From positions 837,955 to 901,954 of the forward strand of contig NZ_JAIOUB010000001.1 in NCBI RefSeq assembly GCF_019931215.1: 64,000 nt of DNA. Direction: 5' to 3'. Origin of the DNA: Alcanivorax limicola (GTDB lineage Bacteria; Pseudomonadota; Gammaproteobacteria; Pseudomonadales; Alcanivoracaceae). The translations under genes were made by a program, and so were the position numbers. Below the pieces are notes generated by a model. That model ran no database searches. It was not told where the DNA came from and saw only the letters and a list, made by a program, of their open reading frames with translations. The stretch's first letter is position 1. The number at the start of each line of letters is the position of its first letter. This document shows, piece by piece, positions 53,483 to 62,065 of this stretch.

Positions 53483-54337
53483 ATGACTGATCATGACAAG
53501 CAGGACAGTCCGCAGGACCGCCTGGACCAGCTACGCGCCTTACTCGGGCTCGACCTGGCTGTGCCCGATCGCGAGCCATCAGGCCCGATACCGGACAGCG
53601 AGGACCTGGCTGCGTTGCTGGACAACAGCCTGAACGCCACCCGGCGGGCGCAGGTGATCAGTCATTTGCTGGTCAATGACGACCTCTATGAAGACTGGCT
53701 GCTGCTGACCGAGCATGCCGACCTGCTGCCCGACACACGCCCGCAGACAGCGGCTGTGGCGACCACCACCCAAGCCGGCGCCGACACCCCCTGGTGGCTG
53801 CGCCTGGGCAGCTGGCGCCCGACCATGGCCGCTGCCGCTGCTATCGCACTGGTGGTCGGCATCGCCTACAACCCGGCCACTGACCCGGTGGACAAACTCT
53901 ATGCCCGATACGGCGACGGCATGCACCAGACCCTTGCCGCCCTGCCCGACGTCACCAGCCGCTCCCCCAGCCGCCCCTGGGACACCTGGCAACTGGCGCT
54001 GGCCAGCGGCCTGGACGACGGCCTGGACACTCTGGGCCACGAGCGCAACCTGTACGACATTGACCGGGAACGCCTGCGCGAGGCAGACGTCCGCTACCGC
54101 GGCATGCGCAACACCCAACTGGATGAAGTGCGCGACGCCGGCCGCTTGGCGTTACTGGGCGTGTTGGTATGCGCGCAACAGGACGATGCGGCAGCAGAAA
54201 ACGTGATGCGTGAGCTGTCACCCCGCTGGTCTTCTGTCTCGGCAAGTTCACCGATTACCGCACCGGAGCTTGATCCGGCGGATGCGCTGGAGAGCGCGTG
54301 TATGGCGGGGGAATGGGCGATGCAGGCGTTGCGGTGA
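53483..54337 (+). CDS. Single-pass membrane protein, probable anti-sigma factor
   Basis: A 284-residue protein. The N-terminal part has a PDSEDLAALLDNSLNATRRA helix and LLVNDDLYEDWLLLTEHADL, a pattern seen in anti-sigma N-terminal domains. One hydrophobic segment spans about 113-129 (PTMAAAAAIALVVGIAY). A C-terminal part of about 150 residues should lie in the periplasm. No HCC zinc motif is present. It is probably cotranscribed with the sigma-like gene. The start at 53483 is chosen because GGA lies a few bases upstream; a GTG at 53471 is possible. The topology would put its C-terminal part in reach of the exported CHAT protein. The assignment rests on context and pattern. Confidence 0.58.
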   Translation: MTDHDKQDSPQDRLDQLRALLGLDLAVPDREPSGPIPDSEDLAALLDNSLNATRRAQVISHLLVNDDLYEDWLLLTEHADLLPDTRPQTAAVATTTQAGADTPWWLRLGSWRPTMAAAAAIALVVGIAYNPATDPVDKLYARYGDGMHQTLAALPDVTSRSPSRPWDTWQLALASGLDDGLDTLGHERNLYDIDRERLREADVRYRGMRNTQLDEVRDAGRLALLGVLVCAQQDDAAAENVMRELSPRWSSVSASSPITAPELDPADALESACMAGEWAMQALR

Positions 54338-54376
54338 GGCAAAGAACTCAAGCCTCAGAGGGTGTGACCTATATAG

Positions 54377-54670
54377 CTACGCCGCATCCAGTTGGACTTT
54401 CTGCACCTTATCGAGCTTGACGCTCTTGCTCGCTACCCACAGATCATACGTATCCTGCATCGCAAGCCAGCTTTCCGGGGACCGACCCAACGCCTTGGCA
54501 AGACGCAGCGCCATCTCCGGGCTGATACCGCTTTGCTGCTTGAGCAGGCGATTCAAGGTTGAAGGCGACACATCCAACTGCCCTGCCAGGTAACGGCAGC
54601 TCAGATCATAAGGCTCCATGTAGGTCGCCAGGATGAACTCGCCGGGATGTGGGGGGTTATACATCTTCAT
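54377..54670 (-). CDS. higA: HigA family antitoxin
   Basis: A 97-residue XRE-type DNA-binding antitoxin. The conserved HPGEFILATYM start and helix-turn-helix (SCRYLAGQLDVSPSTLNRLL) followed by SPEMALRLAKALG are diagnostic of HigA. Its start shares one base with the stop of higB, so it is translated right after the toxin. It neutralises HigB and probably represses the pair through the palindrome upstream of higB. Confidence 0.93.
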   Translation of the reverse strand: MKMYNPPHPGEFILATYMEPYDLSCRYLAGQLDVSPSTLNRLLKQQSGISPEMALRLAKALGRSPESWLAMQDTYDLWVASKSVKLDKVQKVQLDAA

Positions 54671-54948
54671 CAGTGGTAATCCTCGTAATCCAGCACATAG
54701 GCATTACCGTCGGAAAACTCGAACGTCAGTCGCCAGTTCCCATTAACGGTAATTGCCCAGATACCTTTCCTGTCACCCTTGAGTGGGTGCAGCTTGTACC
54801 CGGGAATATCCAAGTCATTAACTTCCTTGGCGGTATCCAGCGCAGCCAGCTGCATACGAAGCCGCCTTTCGTGCTTTGCCTGGATACCTCTGGCGCTGCC
54901 ACTCTCGAAGAAGCGCCTCAATCCCTTGTGCTTGAACGACTTGATCAT
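54670..54948 (-). CDS. higB: HigB family toxin (RelE-like mRNA interferase)
   Basis: A 92-residue RelE-superfamily toxin that cleaves mRNA on the ribosome. The family signatures are IKSFKHKGLRRFFESG at the start and GIWAITVNGNWRLTFEF with the terminal DYEDYH. The ATG at 54948 gives the usual size; the upstream frame to 55164 is not supported. The toxin-first order is typical for higBA. The ribosome binding site is weak, which may limit toxin expression. Confidence 0.92.
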   Translation of the reverse strand: MIKSFKHKGLRRFFESGSARGIQAKHERRLRMQLAALDTAKEVNDLDIPGYKLHPLKGDRKGIWAITVNGNWRLTFEFSDGNAYVLDYEDYH

Positions 54949-54964
54949 GGGGAAAGCGTAGCGC

Positions 54965-54974
54965 GTTGCGCAAC
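54965..54974. promoter_or_regulatory. Palindrome upstream of higB
   Basis: GTTGCGCAAC is a perfect 10-bp palindrome, 16 bp upstream of the higB start codon. The position suits an operator bound by HigA for autoregulation. Confidence 0.4.
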
Positions 54975-55063
54975 ATGCGTCAATAAGCATAGCGCGGCTG
55001 GATAGGACACGGATGGCGGGAGAAAAGCGGTGCGGTGATTTTTTAGCGTTCAGATCGGAGCGG

Positions 55064-55306
55064 TCACCCGTCGTCGAAAAGACTCTCTTCGGCTTCAAAC
55101 AGGTGCTCAAAGCCTTCTTCCAACCCAAGAATCCGGGCGGCCTCATGATACTTGCCGAGGGCAACGCTCAGATCGCCCTGCTCCATTTTTTGCAGAGTTG
55201 AGCGAGCGACGCCGACGCGCACCGCGAAGGCGTGCAGATCATCACCGGGAAAGCGGCGTTTGCGGGCTGCGCGCAGGCGTTGGCCGAGGGACAGGAGTTG
55301 TGTCAT
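55064..55306 (-). CDS. Small XRE-type helix-turn-helix regulator
   Basis: An 80-residue cytoplasmic DNA-binding protein. The helix-turn-helix is LHAFAVRVGVARSTLQKMEQG, followed by ALGKYHEAARILGLEEGF, which resembles HipB-type antitoxins. There is no HipA kinase or other toxin gene beside it; the next gene downstream is higB. The ATG at 55306 is chosen as the natural XRE start, although no clear ribosome binding site is seen. Two similar operators lie immediately upstream, which fits autoregulation. It may be an orphan antitoxin. Confidence 0.72.
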   Translation of the reverse strand: MTQLLSLGQRLRAARKRRFPGDDLHAFAVRVGVARSTLQKMEQGDLSVALGKYHEAARILGLEEGFEHLFEAEESLFDDG

Positions 55307-55319
55307 TAAGGGGCTCGCT

Positions 55320-55377
55320 ATACCGATATAACGGTATATTAGCCAAAATAAGGCGCCAAATACCATTATTACGGTAC
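55320..55377. promoter_or_regulatory. Two matching operators upstream of the orphan HTH gene
   Basis: Two 18-bp sites share the pattern ATACC-N8-GGTAY: 55320-55337 and 55360-55377. Their starts are 40 bp apart (about four helical turns) in AT-rich DNA. They begin 14 bp upstream of the HTH gene and probably bind it as dimers. Confidence 0.6.
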
Positions 55378-55425
55378 TTCTATTACCGCACTTCGCCACG
55401 GCTCTTGCCAGCCAACGGGACGGGC

Positions 55426-56265
55426 TTACTCCAGAAGCTCGATACGATCAGCATGGATCACAATCAGCCCCTGCTTGTACAAGCCGCCAATGGCCTTCTT
55501 GAAATTGTTCTTGCTGACGCCGAACGCCGCAGTGATGGCCGACGGCGCGCTCTTGTCACTCAGCGGCAACTGGCCGCCGTTCTGCCGCAGGCGGGAGAGA
55601 ATCTGTTCTGAGAGTTCATCGCGCCCCTGGTCCCCCGGGGGTTGCAGGCTCAGGCTGATCTTGCCATCGGTACGCAGCTCGCTGATATAGCCCTTCAGGT
55701 GCATGCCATTGCGCACATGGCGGAACAGCTCGTTGCGGTGCAGCAGGCCCCAGTGGCGGTGGTTGATGATCGCCTTGAAGCCCATTTCGGTGGATGACGC
55801 CAGTAACAGATCCACCTGCTCCCCCACCTGGTAGCGCGCCGGGATCTTGTCCAGATAACGGTCCAGGCGGGCGCTCGCAGCAATGCGCCCGGAGCGATCA
55901 TCGAGGAACACATACACCACGCAATAGTCGCCCACCTGTAACGGGCGCTGCTCTTCCGAGTGCGGCAGCAACAGATCCTTGGGCAAACCCCAGTCGAGAA
56001 ACAGACCCACAGAATTGATATCCACGACCTTCAGACTGGCGAACTCCCCCACCTGCACCTTCGGCATGCGCGTGGTCGCCACCGGGCGGTCTTCACTGTC
56101 GTGATAGACAAAGACCTCCAGCCGGTCACCCGGCTCGCAGGGCTGATCCGTCGGAATATCACGCCGGGGCAACAGGATGCTCTGGCCATCACCGGCATCC
56201 AGAAAGAGGCCGAAATCGGAATGACGCAGGACCGGCAGCCGGTTGAATTGACCGATGTGTACCAT
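55426..56265 (-). CDS. CvfB-like S1 domain RNA-binding protein
   Basis: A 279-residue protein with three S1/OB-like modules and a C-terminal winged helix, as in Staphylococcus CvfB and related YitL proteins. Family signatures are SDFGLFLDAGDGQSILLPR at the start, SVGLFLDWGLPKDLLLP and the third module ending ISLSLQPPG. The winged helix (ITAAFGVSKNNFKKAIGGLYKQG) ends the protein. These proteins bind RNA and affect virulence or stress gene expression in some bacteria. It stands alone. The 175-bp gap to the MFS gene (56266-56440) has no feature I recognise. Confidence 0.88.
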   Translation of the reverse strand: MVHIGQFNRLPVLRHSDFGLFLDAGDGQSILLPRRDIPTDQPCEPGDRLEVFVYHDSEDRPVATTRMPKVQVGEFASLKVVDINSVGLFLDWGLPKDLLLPHSEEQRPLQVGDYCVVYVFLDDRSGRIAASARLDRYLDKIPARYQVGEQVDLLLASSTEMGFKAIINHRHWGLLHRNELFRHVRNGMHLKGYISELRTDGKISLSLQPPGDQGRDELSEQILSRLRQNGGQLPLSDKSAPSAITAAFGVSKNNFKKAIGGLYKQGLIVIHADRIELLE

Positions 56266-56440
56266 TGAAGGGCCTGTGGATCAGTGGATGAGGGTGGCAG
56301 TCTAGCATCCCTGGCAACGGCTGAGGCACTGAATGGAAGCACGTCAAAGCACTGAGCCATGCCGGGCACAGTGAAGGCGAATAGAATCGGCATAGCGGTG
56401 AATAATGCGCATGTGAGGGTAACCGGATACCACGCTTGCG

Positions 56441-57697
56441 TCAGGCACCCACATTATCATGTGACGTGACGCCGTCCGGTATCTTGACAAACAACAACAG
56501 CGCAGCCGTTACGAAGGCAAACATCGTCATCGGCATGGCAAGTATCGGCAGATTGCCTTGAATCAGCCCCACCGCAAATGCGCCTGATGCGCCGCCGGCC
56601 ATCTGCAGGAAGCCCTGTAGCGATGCTGCCGTCCCGGCCCGACCGGGGTGGCGTTGCAGTGCGGCCGAGATGGCTATCGGCAGAAAGAGGCCAAGCCCCG
56701 TGACGTTGAGCACCATGGCGGCATTGAAGGCGTGCTTGTGAACAATCCCCGCAAGCGGCAAGCCCAACATCAATGCCAGCGAGAACACCATCATGCCCAG
56801 TCCTCCCAACGCAATGCGGCGGGACGGCACCTGTCCGGCGAAGCGGCGAACCGCTATCCCGCCGACGATAAAACCACTGACGGCAACGGGCGGATAAAGC
56901 CCGTACTCTGCCGGCCCGACACCCAGCCGGTCGATGAACAGTGCCGGTGATCCGGCAAAGAAGGCCGACATGCTTCCGAATACGAGCCCAACCGTCATCG
57001 CATTGCCGAGGAAGACGGGATCGGAAAGGACGATCCGGTAGGCAGATCCTACGCTTTTCACGTTCAATGCGGGGCTGCGCGCCTTGAGGGTTTCCGGCAG
57101 CTTGAGAACTGCGAGGATAGCGACACCCGCGCCGAAAACGAAAGTGGCCCAGAATATTGAGCGCCAACCTGACAGGCTTTGGAGAAGGCCTCCCAGCAGC
57201 GGCGTCAATCCCGGCACCAACGCAAATGCGATCGTCACAGCCGCCAGGGCTCGCGCGAGTTCAGCTCCTTCGAAGCTGTCGCGCGTGGCGGCTCGGGACA
57301 CGACCACCCCTGCCGCCGCCCCTGCGGCCTGAACCACACGCGCAGCGATCAGCACGTCAAGCGTTGGCGCCAGCGCGCAACCCGCGGTTCCGACAAGAAA
57401 GAGTGCAAGACCGGTGAACAGAACGGGGCGTCGACCATAGCGGTCGGCGGCAGGACCGTATGCCAGTTGTCCTGCGGCAAACACAGCAAGGAACACGACA
57501 AATGTGAGCTGCGCGTTGGCCGTGGTGGTGACGAACTCGTGGGCAACGGCCGGAAGCGATGGCGTATAGATATTGGACGCAAACTGCCCAAGCGCGGCCA
57601 TCGCCGCGAGAAGAACGATCGAAAGTCTGGTCGCCGGCAGCGGGCCAGTCCGCCTGTGCGTGGCGGAGCCAGGCATAGTGGCCTTCCCCGGCATCAA
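56441..57697 (-). CDS. MFS multidrug transporter (Bcr/CflA-like)
   Basis: A 418-residue inner-membrane drug:proton antiporter with about 12 membrane helices. The MFS motif A is GPAADRYGRRPVLF between helices 2 and 3, and motif C-like GLTPLLGGLLQSLSGWRSIFW follows, typical of the Bcr/CflA drug exporters. The N-terminus before helix 1 is short and basic. The start overlaps the stop of the FabF-like gene by four bases, so it is the last gene of the TetR-controlled operon. The exported drug is unknown. Confidence 0.9.
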   Translation of the reverse strand: MMPGKATMPGSATHRRTGPLPATRLSIVLLAAMAALGQFASNIYTPSLPAVAHEFVTTTANAQLTFVVFLAVFAAGQLAYGPAADRYGRRPVLFTGLALFLVGTAGCALAPTLDVLIAARVVQAAGAAAGVVVSRAATRDSFEGAELARALAAVTIAFALVPGLTPLLGGLLQSLSGWRSIFWATFVFGAGVAILAVLKLPETLKARSPALNVKSVGSAYRIVLSDPVFLGNAMTVGLVFGSMSAFFAGSPALFIDRLGVGPAEYGLYPPVAVSGFIVGGIAVRRFAGQVPSRRIALGGLGMMVFSLALMLGLPLAGIVHKHAFNAAMVLNVTGLGLFLPIAISAALQRHPGRAGTAASLQGFLQMAGGASGAFAVGLIQGNLPILAMPMTMFAFVTAALLLFVKIPDGVTSHDNVGA

Positions 57698-58953
57698 CGC
57701 CAGGCTCGGAAAATGACGCTGGCGTTGACGCCGCCAAAGCCGAAGCCATTGGACATAGCGTGCTCCATCGGCATTCGACGTGCTGTACCCCGCACCAGAT
57801 CAAGCCCTTCGCTGGCGGGGTCCGGATTCTCGAGATTGAGCGTGGGGGGTGCAATCTGGTCACGCAGCGCCAGGATCGTCAGAATCGCCTCCAGGCCGCC
57901 GGCCGCCCCGAGCAAATGCCCAGTGGCCGACTTGGTAGCACTCACGGCCACCCCGTCGCCGAAGGTGGCCTTGATGGCCGCAAGCTCTCCCCTGTCTCCC
58001 AAGGGTGTGGAGGTGGCGTGGGCATTGAGATGCTGAATATCACCGGGACTCAACTTTGCCTGCGCTAGCGCGTTGGACATCGCTCGCCGGGCACCACTGC
58101 CGTCTTCGGGACCGGATGTTATATGGTAGGCATCGGCCGTCGTGCCGTAACCGACGATTTCAGCGATAGGCGTTGCACCGCGGGCAAGCGCATGTTCCAG
58201 CTCTTCAATAACAAGAAGTCCTGCGCCCTCCCCCATGACAAATCCGTCGCGGGCGGTATCAAAAGGACGAGAGGCCTGCGCCGGCGTATCGTTGAAATTC
58301 GTGGAAAGCGCGCGAGCTGCCAGGAAGCCCCCCAAACTTACTGTGTCAATGCAGGCCTCGGCGCCACCGCAGATCGCGACATCCACTTCATCGGCTCGAA
58401 TCATCCTCGCTGCATCACCAATCGCCTGGACGCTGGCTGCGCAAGCGGTGACTGGCGCTCCGATAGGCCCTTTGTACCCATATCGAATCGAGACATGACC
58501 CGCCGCCAGATTGACCAGAAATGAGGGCACCGTAAAAGGAGACAGGCGGCGTACGCCTCGGGTGTCAGTCGTGCGGACGGCTTGCGCAATGGCGGGAAAG
58601 CCACCCACCCCGGATGCAATAACCGTTGCGGTGCGTTCTTGCTCTCCGGCGTGCCCGGGATGCCACCCGGCCTGAGTACCGGCTTCCTCCGCCGCTGCCA
58701 GCGCAAGCAGCATAAAGCGATCCATTTTGCGCTGATCCTTGACCGGGACAAACCTGTCGGCGTTGAATCCGGCCTCTGGGTCTTCCAGGTGATCGGGAAT
58801 AACCCCGGCAATTTTAACCGCCAGGTCATCCACCATCTCTTCAGGCAGTCGCCTGATACCTGACTGGCCATTCAAAAGTCTTGCCCAGCTGGCTTCTACC
58901 CCAACAGCTAAAGGGGAAACCAACCCGAGTCCGGTCACAACAACTCTGCGCAT
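57694..58953 (-). CDS. Beta-ketoacyl-ACP synthase II (FabF-type) in efflux operon
   Basis: A 419-residue condensing enzyme that extends acyl-ACP with malonyl-ACP in fatty-acid synthesis. Catalytic residues are Cys171 (VTACAASVQA), His312 (NAHATSTP) and His346 (KSATGHLLGAAGG), with Lys341. The usual NAHGTSTP is NAHATSTP, and the C-terminal GFGFGGVN keeps the phenylalanines near the active site but has Val for Thr. It has the length of FabF. It sits between an RND pump gene (13 bp gap) and an MFS exporter gene (4-bp overlap), not beside fab genes. A self-resistance or bypass role for a fatty-acid-synthesis inhibitor is a good hypothesis. Confidence 0.92.
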   Translation of the reverse strand: MRRVVVTGLGLVSPLAVGVEASWARLLNGQSGIRRLPEEMVDDLAVKIAGVIPDHLEDPEAGFNADRFVPVKDQRKMDRFMLLALAAAEEAGTQAGWHPGHAGEQERTATVIASGVGGFPAIAQAVRTTDTRGVRRLSPFTVPSFLVNLAAGHVSIRYGYKGPIGAPVTACAASVQAIGDAARMIRADEVDVAICGGAEACIDTVSLGGFLAARALSTNFNDTPAQASRPFDTARDGFVMGEGAGLLVIEELEHALARGATPIAEIVGYGTTADAYHITSGPEDGSGARRAMSNALAQAKLSPGDIQHLNAHATSTPLGDRGELAAIKATFGDGVAVSATKSATGHLLGAAGGLEAILTILALRDQIAPPTLNLENPDPASEGLDLVRGTARRMPMEHAMSNGFGFGGVNASVIFRAWR

Positions 58954-58966
58954 ACTTGATTCCTGA

Positions 58967-61900
58967 TCAGCTATTGCTGATGTTCAGTTCTTCATGGGCA
59001 TAGTGCCCCTTACCGGGTGACGGCTTGATCTTGAACCAGATGGCGTACATTGCGGGCAAGAACACGAGCGTCAGAATGGTACCGGCCAACGTGCCGCCGA
59101 TCAGCGTGTAGGCCAGCGTTCCCCAAAACACCGATTGGGTGAGCGGTATGAACGCCAGAATGGCAGCGAGCGCGGTCAAGATAACCGGGCGCGCACGCTG
59201 TACCGTCGCCTCGACCACCGCGTCGAAAGGTGCCAATCCATCCTGCGTATTGCTATGGATTTGCCCGATCAGAATGAGCGTGTTGCGCATCAGGATGCCG
59301 GACAGTGCAATCAATCCAACCAGTGCGTTAATACCAAATGGCTGCTGAAACAACAGCAAGGTGGGCACGACCCCGATAAGGCCCAGTGGCGCGGTGGCGA
59401 ATACCATTGTCATCGCGGAGATCGAGCGAACCTGGAAGATGATCGTGATCAGCATCAGGGCGATCATGATGGGAAAGAGCGGCGCCATGGCGCGATTTGC
59501 TTTGCCGGATTCCTCGATAGAACCACCCAGCTCTATGCGGTAACCCGCTGGCAGTGTGGCGATGATCGGCTGTAGCTCTTTCCAGATGGCATTGGAGACG
59601 TCGGGCGGCTGCAAGCCCTCAGCGATATCACCGCGCACGGTGATCGTCGGCGTGCGGTCGAAGCGGCGCAGGATGGGATCTTCCATCTGGACATCCACCG
59701 TTCCAATCTGTGATACCGGAATCCGCTGGCCGGATGCGCCTGTCAGGGTGAAATCTGCGATCCGGCTCGGATCAAGCCTTGTGCTGCCGGCCGAACGAGC
59801 CACAACCTGCACTGAGCGGATATCCTCGCGCACTTCGGTAACAGGGATGCCACTCAACAGGAACTGCAGCTGTTGGGCGACATCGTTCGAGGTCAAGCCA
59901 AAGCTCTGCAGCCGATCCTGATCCAGCGAGAAACGCAGTGCGGGTACGCGTGCGCCCCAGTCGGTATTAACCGTTCGCATCTGGGGAGAAGCCTGCATGA
60001 CCGCACGGACCTGAGCCGCGATGTCGCGCAGCGCATCGGGATCGGGGCCCATTACACGAAACGCCACAGGAAAAGGTGAGTACGGGCCGAATACCAGCTG
60101 GCTCGCCCGCACGCGCGCCTCTGGCGCGAGGCCATCGGCTACCGCCTGGCGCAACCTGAGCGTGAGTGCCTCGCGTGCCGCCGGATCATCCGTGAGGACA
60201 ACAATTTTGGCGAACGAAGGATCGGGCAGCTCCGGTGCCATGGCGAGATAAAAACGCGGCGCCCCTTGCCCCACGTAGGCCGTCATAATCGTCGCCTCCG
60301 GCTGCTCGGCCAGCCAGGCCTCGACCTTGGCGGTCGCCACGCTCGTCTGCTCGATTGAGGTGCCATAGGGCATTTGCACTTCGACCAGCACCTCAGGCCG
60401 ATCAGACGTTGGGAAGAACTGCTTGTTCACTACGCTCATACCCAGAAGCGCGGCAATGAACAGACTGACCACGCCTGCCGCCACATGCCATTTGTAACGA
60501 ATCACTGAACCAAGAAGCCGACGGAAGCGCTCGTAGTGCGGCGTCGCGTAAATAGCGTCATGCCCACCTTCACGGGGCTCAAAGTGCGGGAGCAGTTTCA
60601 CACCCAGGTAAGGTGTGAACACGACAGCGACGACCCAGGACGCAATCAATGCAATGCCGACGATCCAGAACATATCGCCGGCGTATTCACCCGCCGTCGA
60701 TCGGGCAAAGCCATTCGGCATGAAGCCGATCGCTGTCACCAGCGTTCCGGAGAGCATGGGTGCAGCGGTATGGCTCCACGCATAAGCCGCGGCACGAATA
60801 CGGTCGTAGCCTTCCTCCATCTTCACCACCATCATCTCGATGGCGATGATCGCATCGTCGACCAGGAGCCCCAGTGCCAGGATCAACGAGCCGAGCGTGA
60901 TGCGATCGAAATCCTTGCCGGTGGCTGCCATGACGATAAAGACGGCGGCAAGCGTCAGGGGAACAGCCGCCGAGACCACCATGCCGGCGCGCCACCCCAT
61001 ACTGAGGAAGCCAATCAGCATCACCACAATGAGGGCGGCGAAGAACTTGAGCATGAACTCGTCGACCGCCGAACGAATATTGTCAGATTGGTCGGTGACC
61101 TTGGAGAACGTCATGCCGAGCGGCATCTCGGCGTTGATCGCAGCAGCTTCCTCTTCCAGCCCTTTACCGAGATCAAGGCCGTTCCAGCCCGCCCGCATGA
61201 CGACACCGAGCAGCAGAGCCGGCTCACCATTGTTGCGAATCAGAAAGGTGGCCGGGTCTTCGTAGCCGCGCTTCACCTCGGCAATATCGCCGAGCTTCAG
61301 CGTATTGCCCTGGGCATTGACCGGCGTATTGCGTATCGCCTCAAGGTCATCAATCGCGCCATCCAGCCGAATGAAAACCTGGGGCCCGCTGGCATCAATC
61401 GAGCCGCCGGGCATCATCGCATTACGCCCGTTCAGTGCAGCGAAAAGGTTGTGCGGCGAAACACCAAGCGTCGCCAGGCGATCATGTGAGAACTCGACAA
61501 AAATCCTTTCAGACTGCTCGCCGATGATATTCACCTTCTTCACGCCCGGCACGTGAAGCAGGCGCTGGCGCAGGCTTTCCGCCTGGCGAACGAGGTGACG
61601 ATGAGGCTCGCCTTTTGCCTTCAACGCATAAAGCGCAAAGGTCACGTCAGCGTATTCGTCGTTCACCATGGGACCAATGACGCCCCTGGGCAGGCTGCCG
61701 GCCTCATCGCCAAGCTTTTTACGCGCCTGATAGAACTGATCGGGGACCTCGGCGGGTGGCGCGCTATCAAGCAGATACACCGTGGTCAGGGCCAGGCCTG
61801 GTCGCGTAAAGGTCTCCGTCCGGTCATACCAGTCGAGTTCCTGCATGCGTTTTTCCAGGGGCTCGGCGACCAGCTCTTCCATCTCCTGCGCTGTCGCGCC

Positions 61901-62065
61901 GGGCCAGGCGGTGACCACAGTCATTTGCTTGACGGTAAACGCAGGGTCTTCAGCCCGGCCGAGCATCAGGAAAGCCACGATGCCGGCAATGAAAATCGCC
62001 AGCATCAAAAAAAGAGTGACCGAGCTCTCGCGTACGGCGAGGGCGGAGAGGTTGAAGCCGTTCAT
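58967..62065 (-). CDS. Efflux RND transporter permease (second system)
   Basis: A 1032-residue proton-driven inner-membrane pump. The first helix spans about 10-35, the TM4 motif LLVDDAIIAIEMM holds the proton-carrying aspartates, and the second half repeats the arrangement. It is closer to AcrB-type pumps with a shorter second loop than the pump at 5076. It overlaps the adaptor stop by four bases. The operon also encodes FabF and an MFS exporter. No outer-membrane channel gene is seen in the window; the divergent gene at the right edge might supply one, but only its first nine codons are visible. Confidence 0.93.
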   Translation of the reverse strand: MNGFNLSALAVRESSVTLFLMLAIFIAGIVAFLMLGRAEDPAFTVKQMTVVTAWPGATAQEMEELVAEPLEKRMQELDWYDRTETFTRPGLALTTVYLLDSAPPAEVPDQFYQARKKLGDEAGSLPRGVIGPMVNDEYADVTFALYALKAKGEPHRHLVRQAESLRQRLLHVPGVKKVNIIGEQSERIFVEFSHDRLATLGVSPHNLFAALNGRNAMMPGGSIDASGPQVFIRLDGAIDDLEAIRNTPVNAQGNTLKLGDIAEVKRGYEDPATFLIRNNGEPALLLGVVMRAGWNGLDLGKGLEEEAAAINAEMPLGMTFSKVTDQSDNIRSAVDEFMLKFFAALIVVMLIGFLSMGWRAGMVVSAAVPLTLAAVFIVMAATGKDFDRITLGSLILALGLLVDDAIIAIEMMVVKMEEGYDRIRAAAYAWSHTAAPMLSGTLVTAIGFMPNGFARSTAGEYAGDMFWIVGIALIASWVVAVVFTPYLGVKLLPHFEPREGGHDAIYATPHYERFRRLLGSVIRYKWHVAAGVVSLFIAALLGMSVVNKQFFPTSDRPEVLVEVQMPYGTSIEQTSVATAKVEAWLAEQPEATIMTAYVGQGAPRFYLAMAPELPDPSFAKIVVLTDDPAAREALTLRLRQAVADGLAPEARVRASQLVFGPYSPFPVAFRVMGPDPDALRDIAAQVRAVMQASPQMRTVNTDWGARVPALRFSLDQDRLQSFGLTSNDVAQQLQFLLSGIPVTEVREDIRSVQVVARSAGSTRLDPSRIADFTLTGASGQRIPVSQIGTVDVQMEDPILRRFDRTPTITVRGDIAEGLQPPDVSNAIWKELQPIIATLPAGYRIELGGSIEESGKANRAMAPLFPIMIALMLITIIFQVRSISAMTMVFATAPLGLIGVVPTLLLFQQPFGINALVGLIALSGILMRNTLILIGQIHSNTQDGLAPFDAVVEATVQRARPVILTALAAILAFIPLTQSVFWGTLAYTLIGGTLAGTILTLVFLPAMYAIWFKIKPSPGKGHYAHEELNISNS

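Noticed and set aside
44048-54337. A type III-E CRISPR (Craspase) locus
   Set aside because: The CHAT plus sigma combination recalls it, but there is no repeat array, no Cas7-11 and no Csx30-like gene, and the CHAT protein has a signal peptide.
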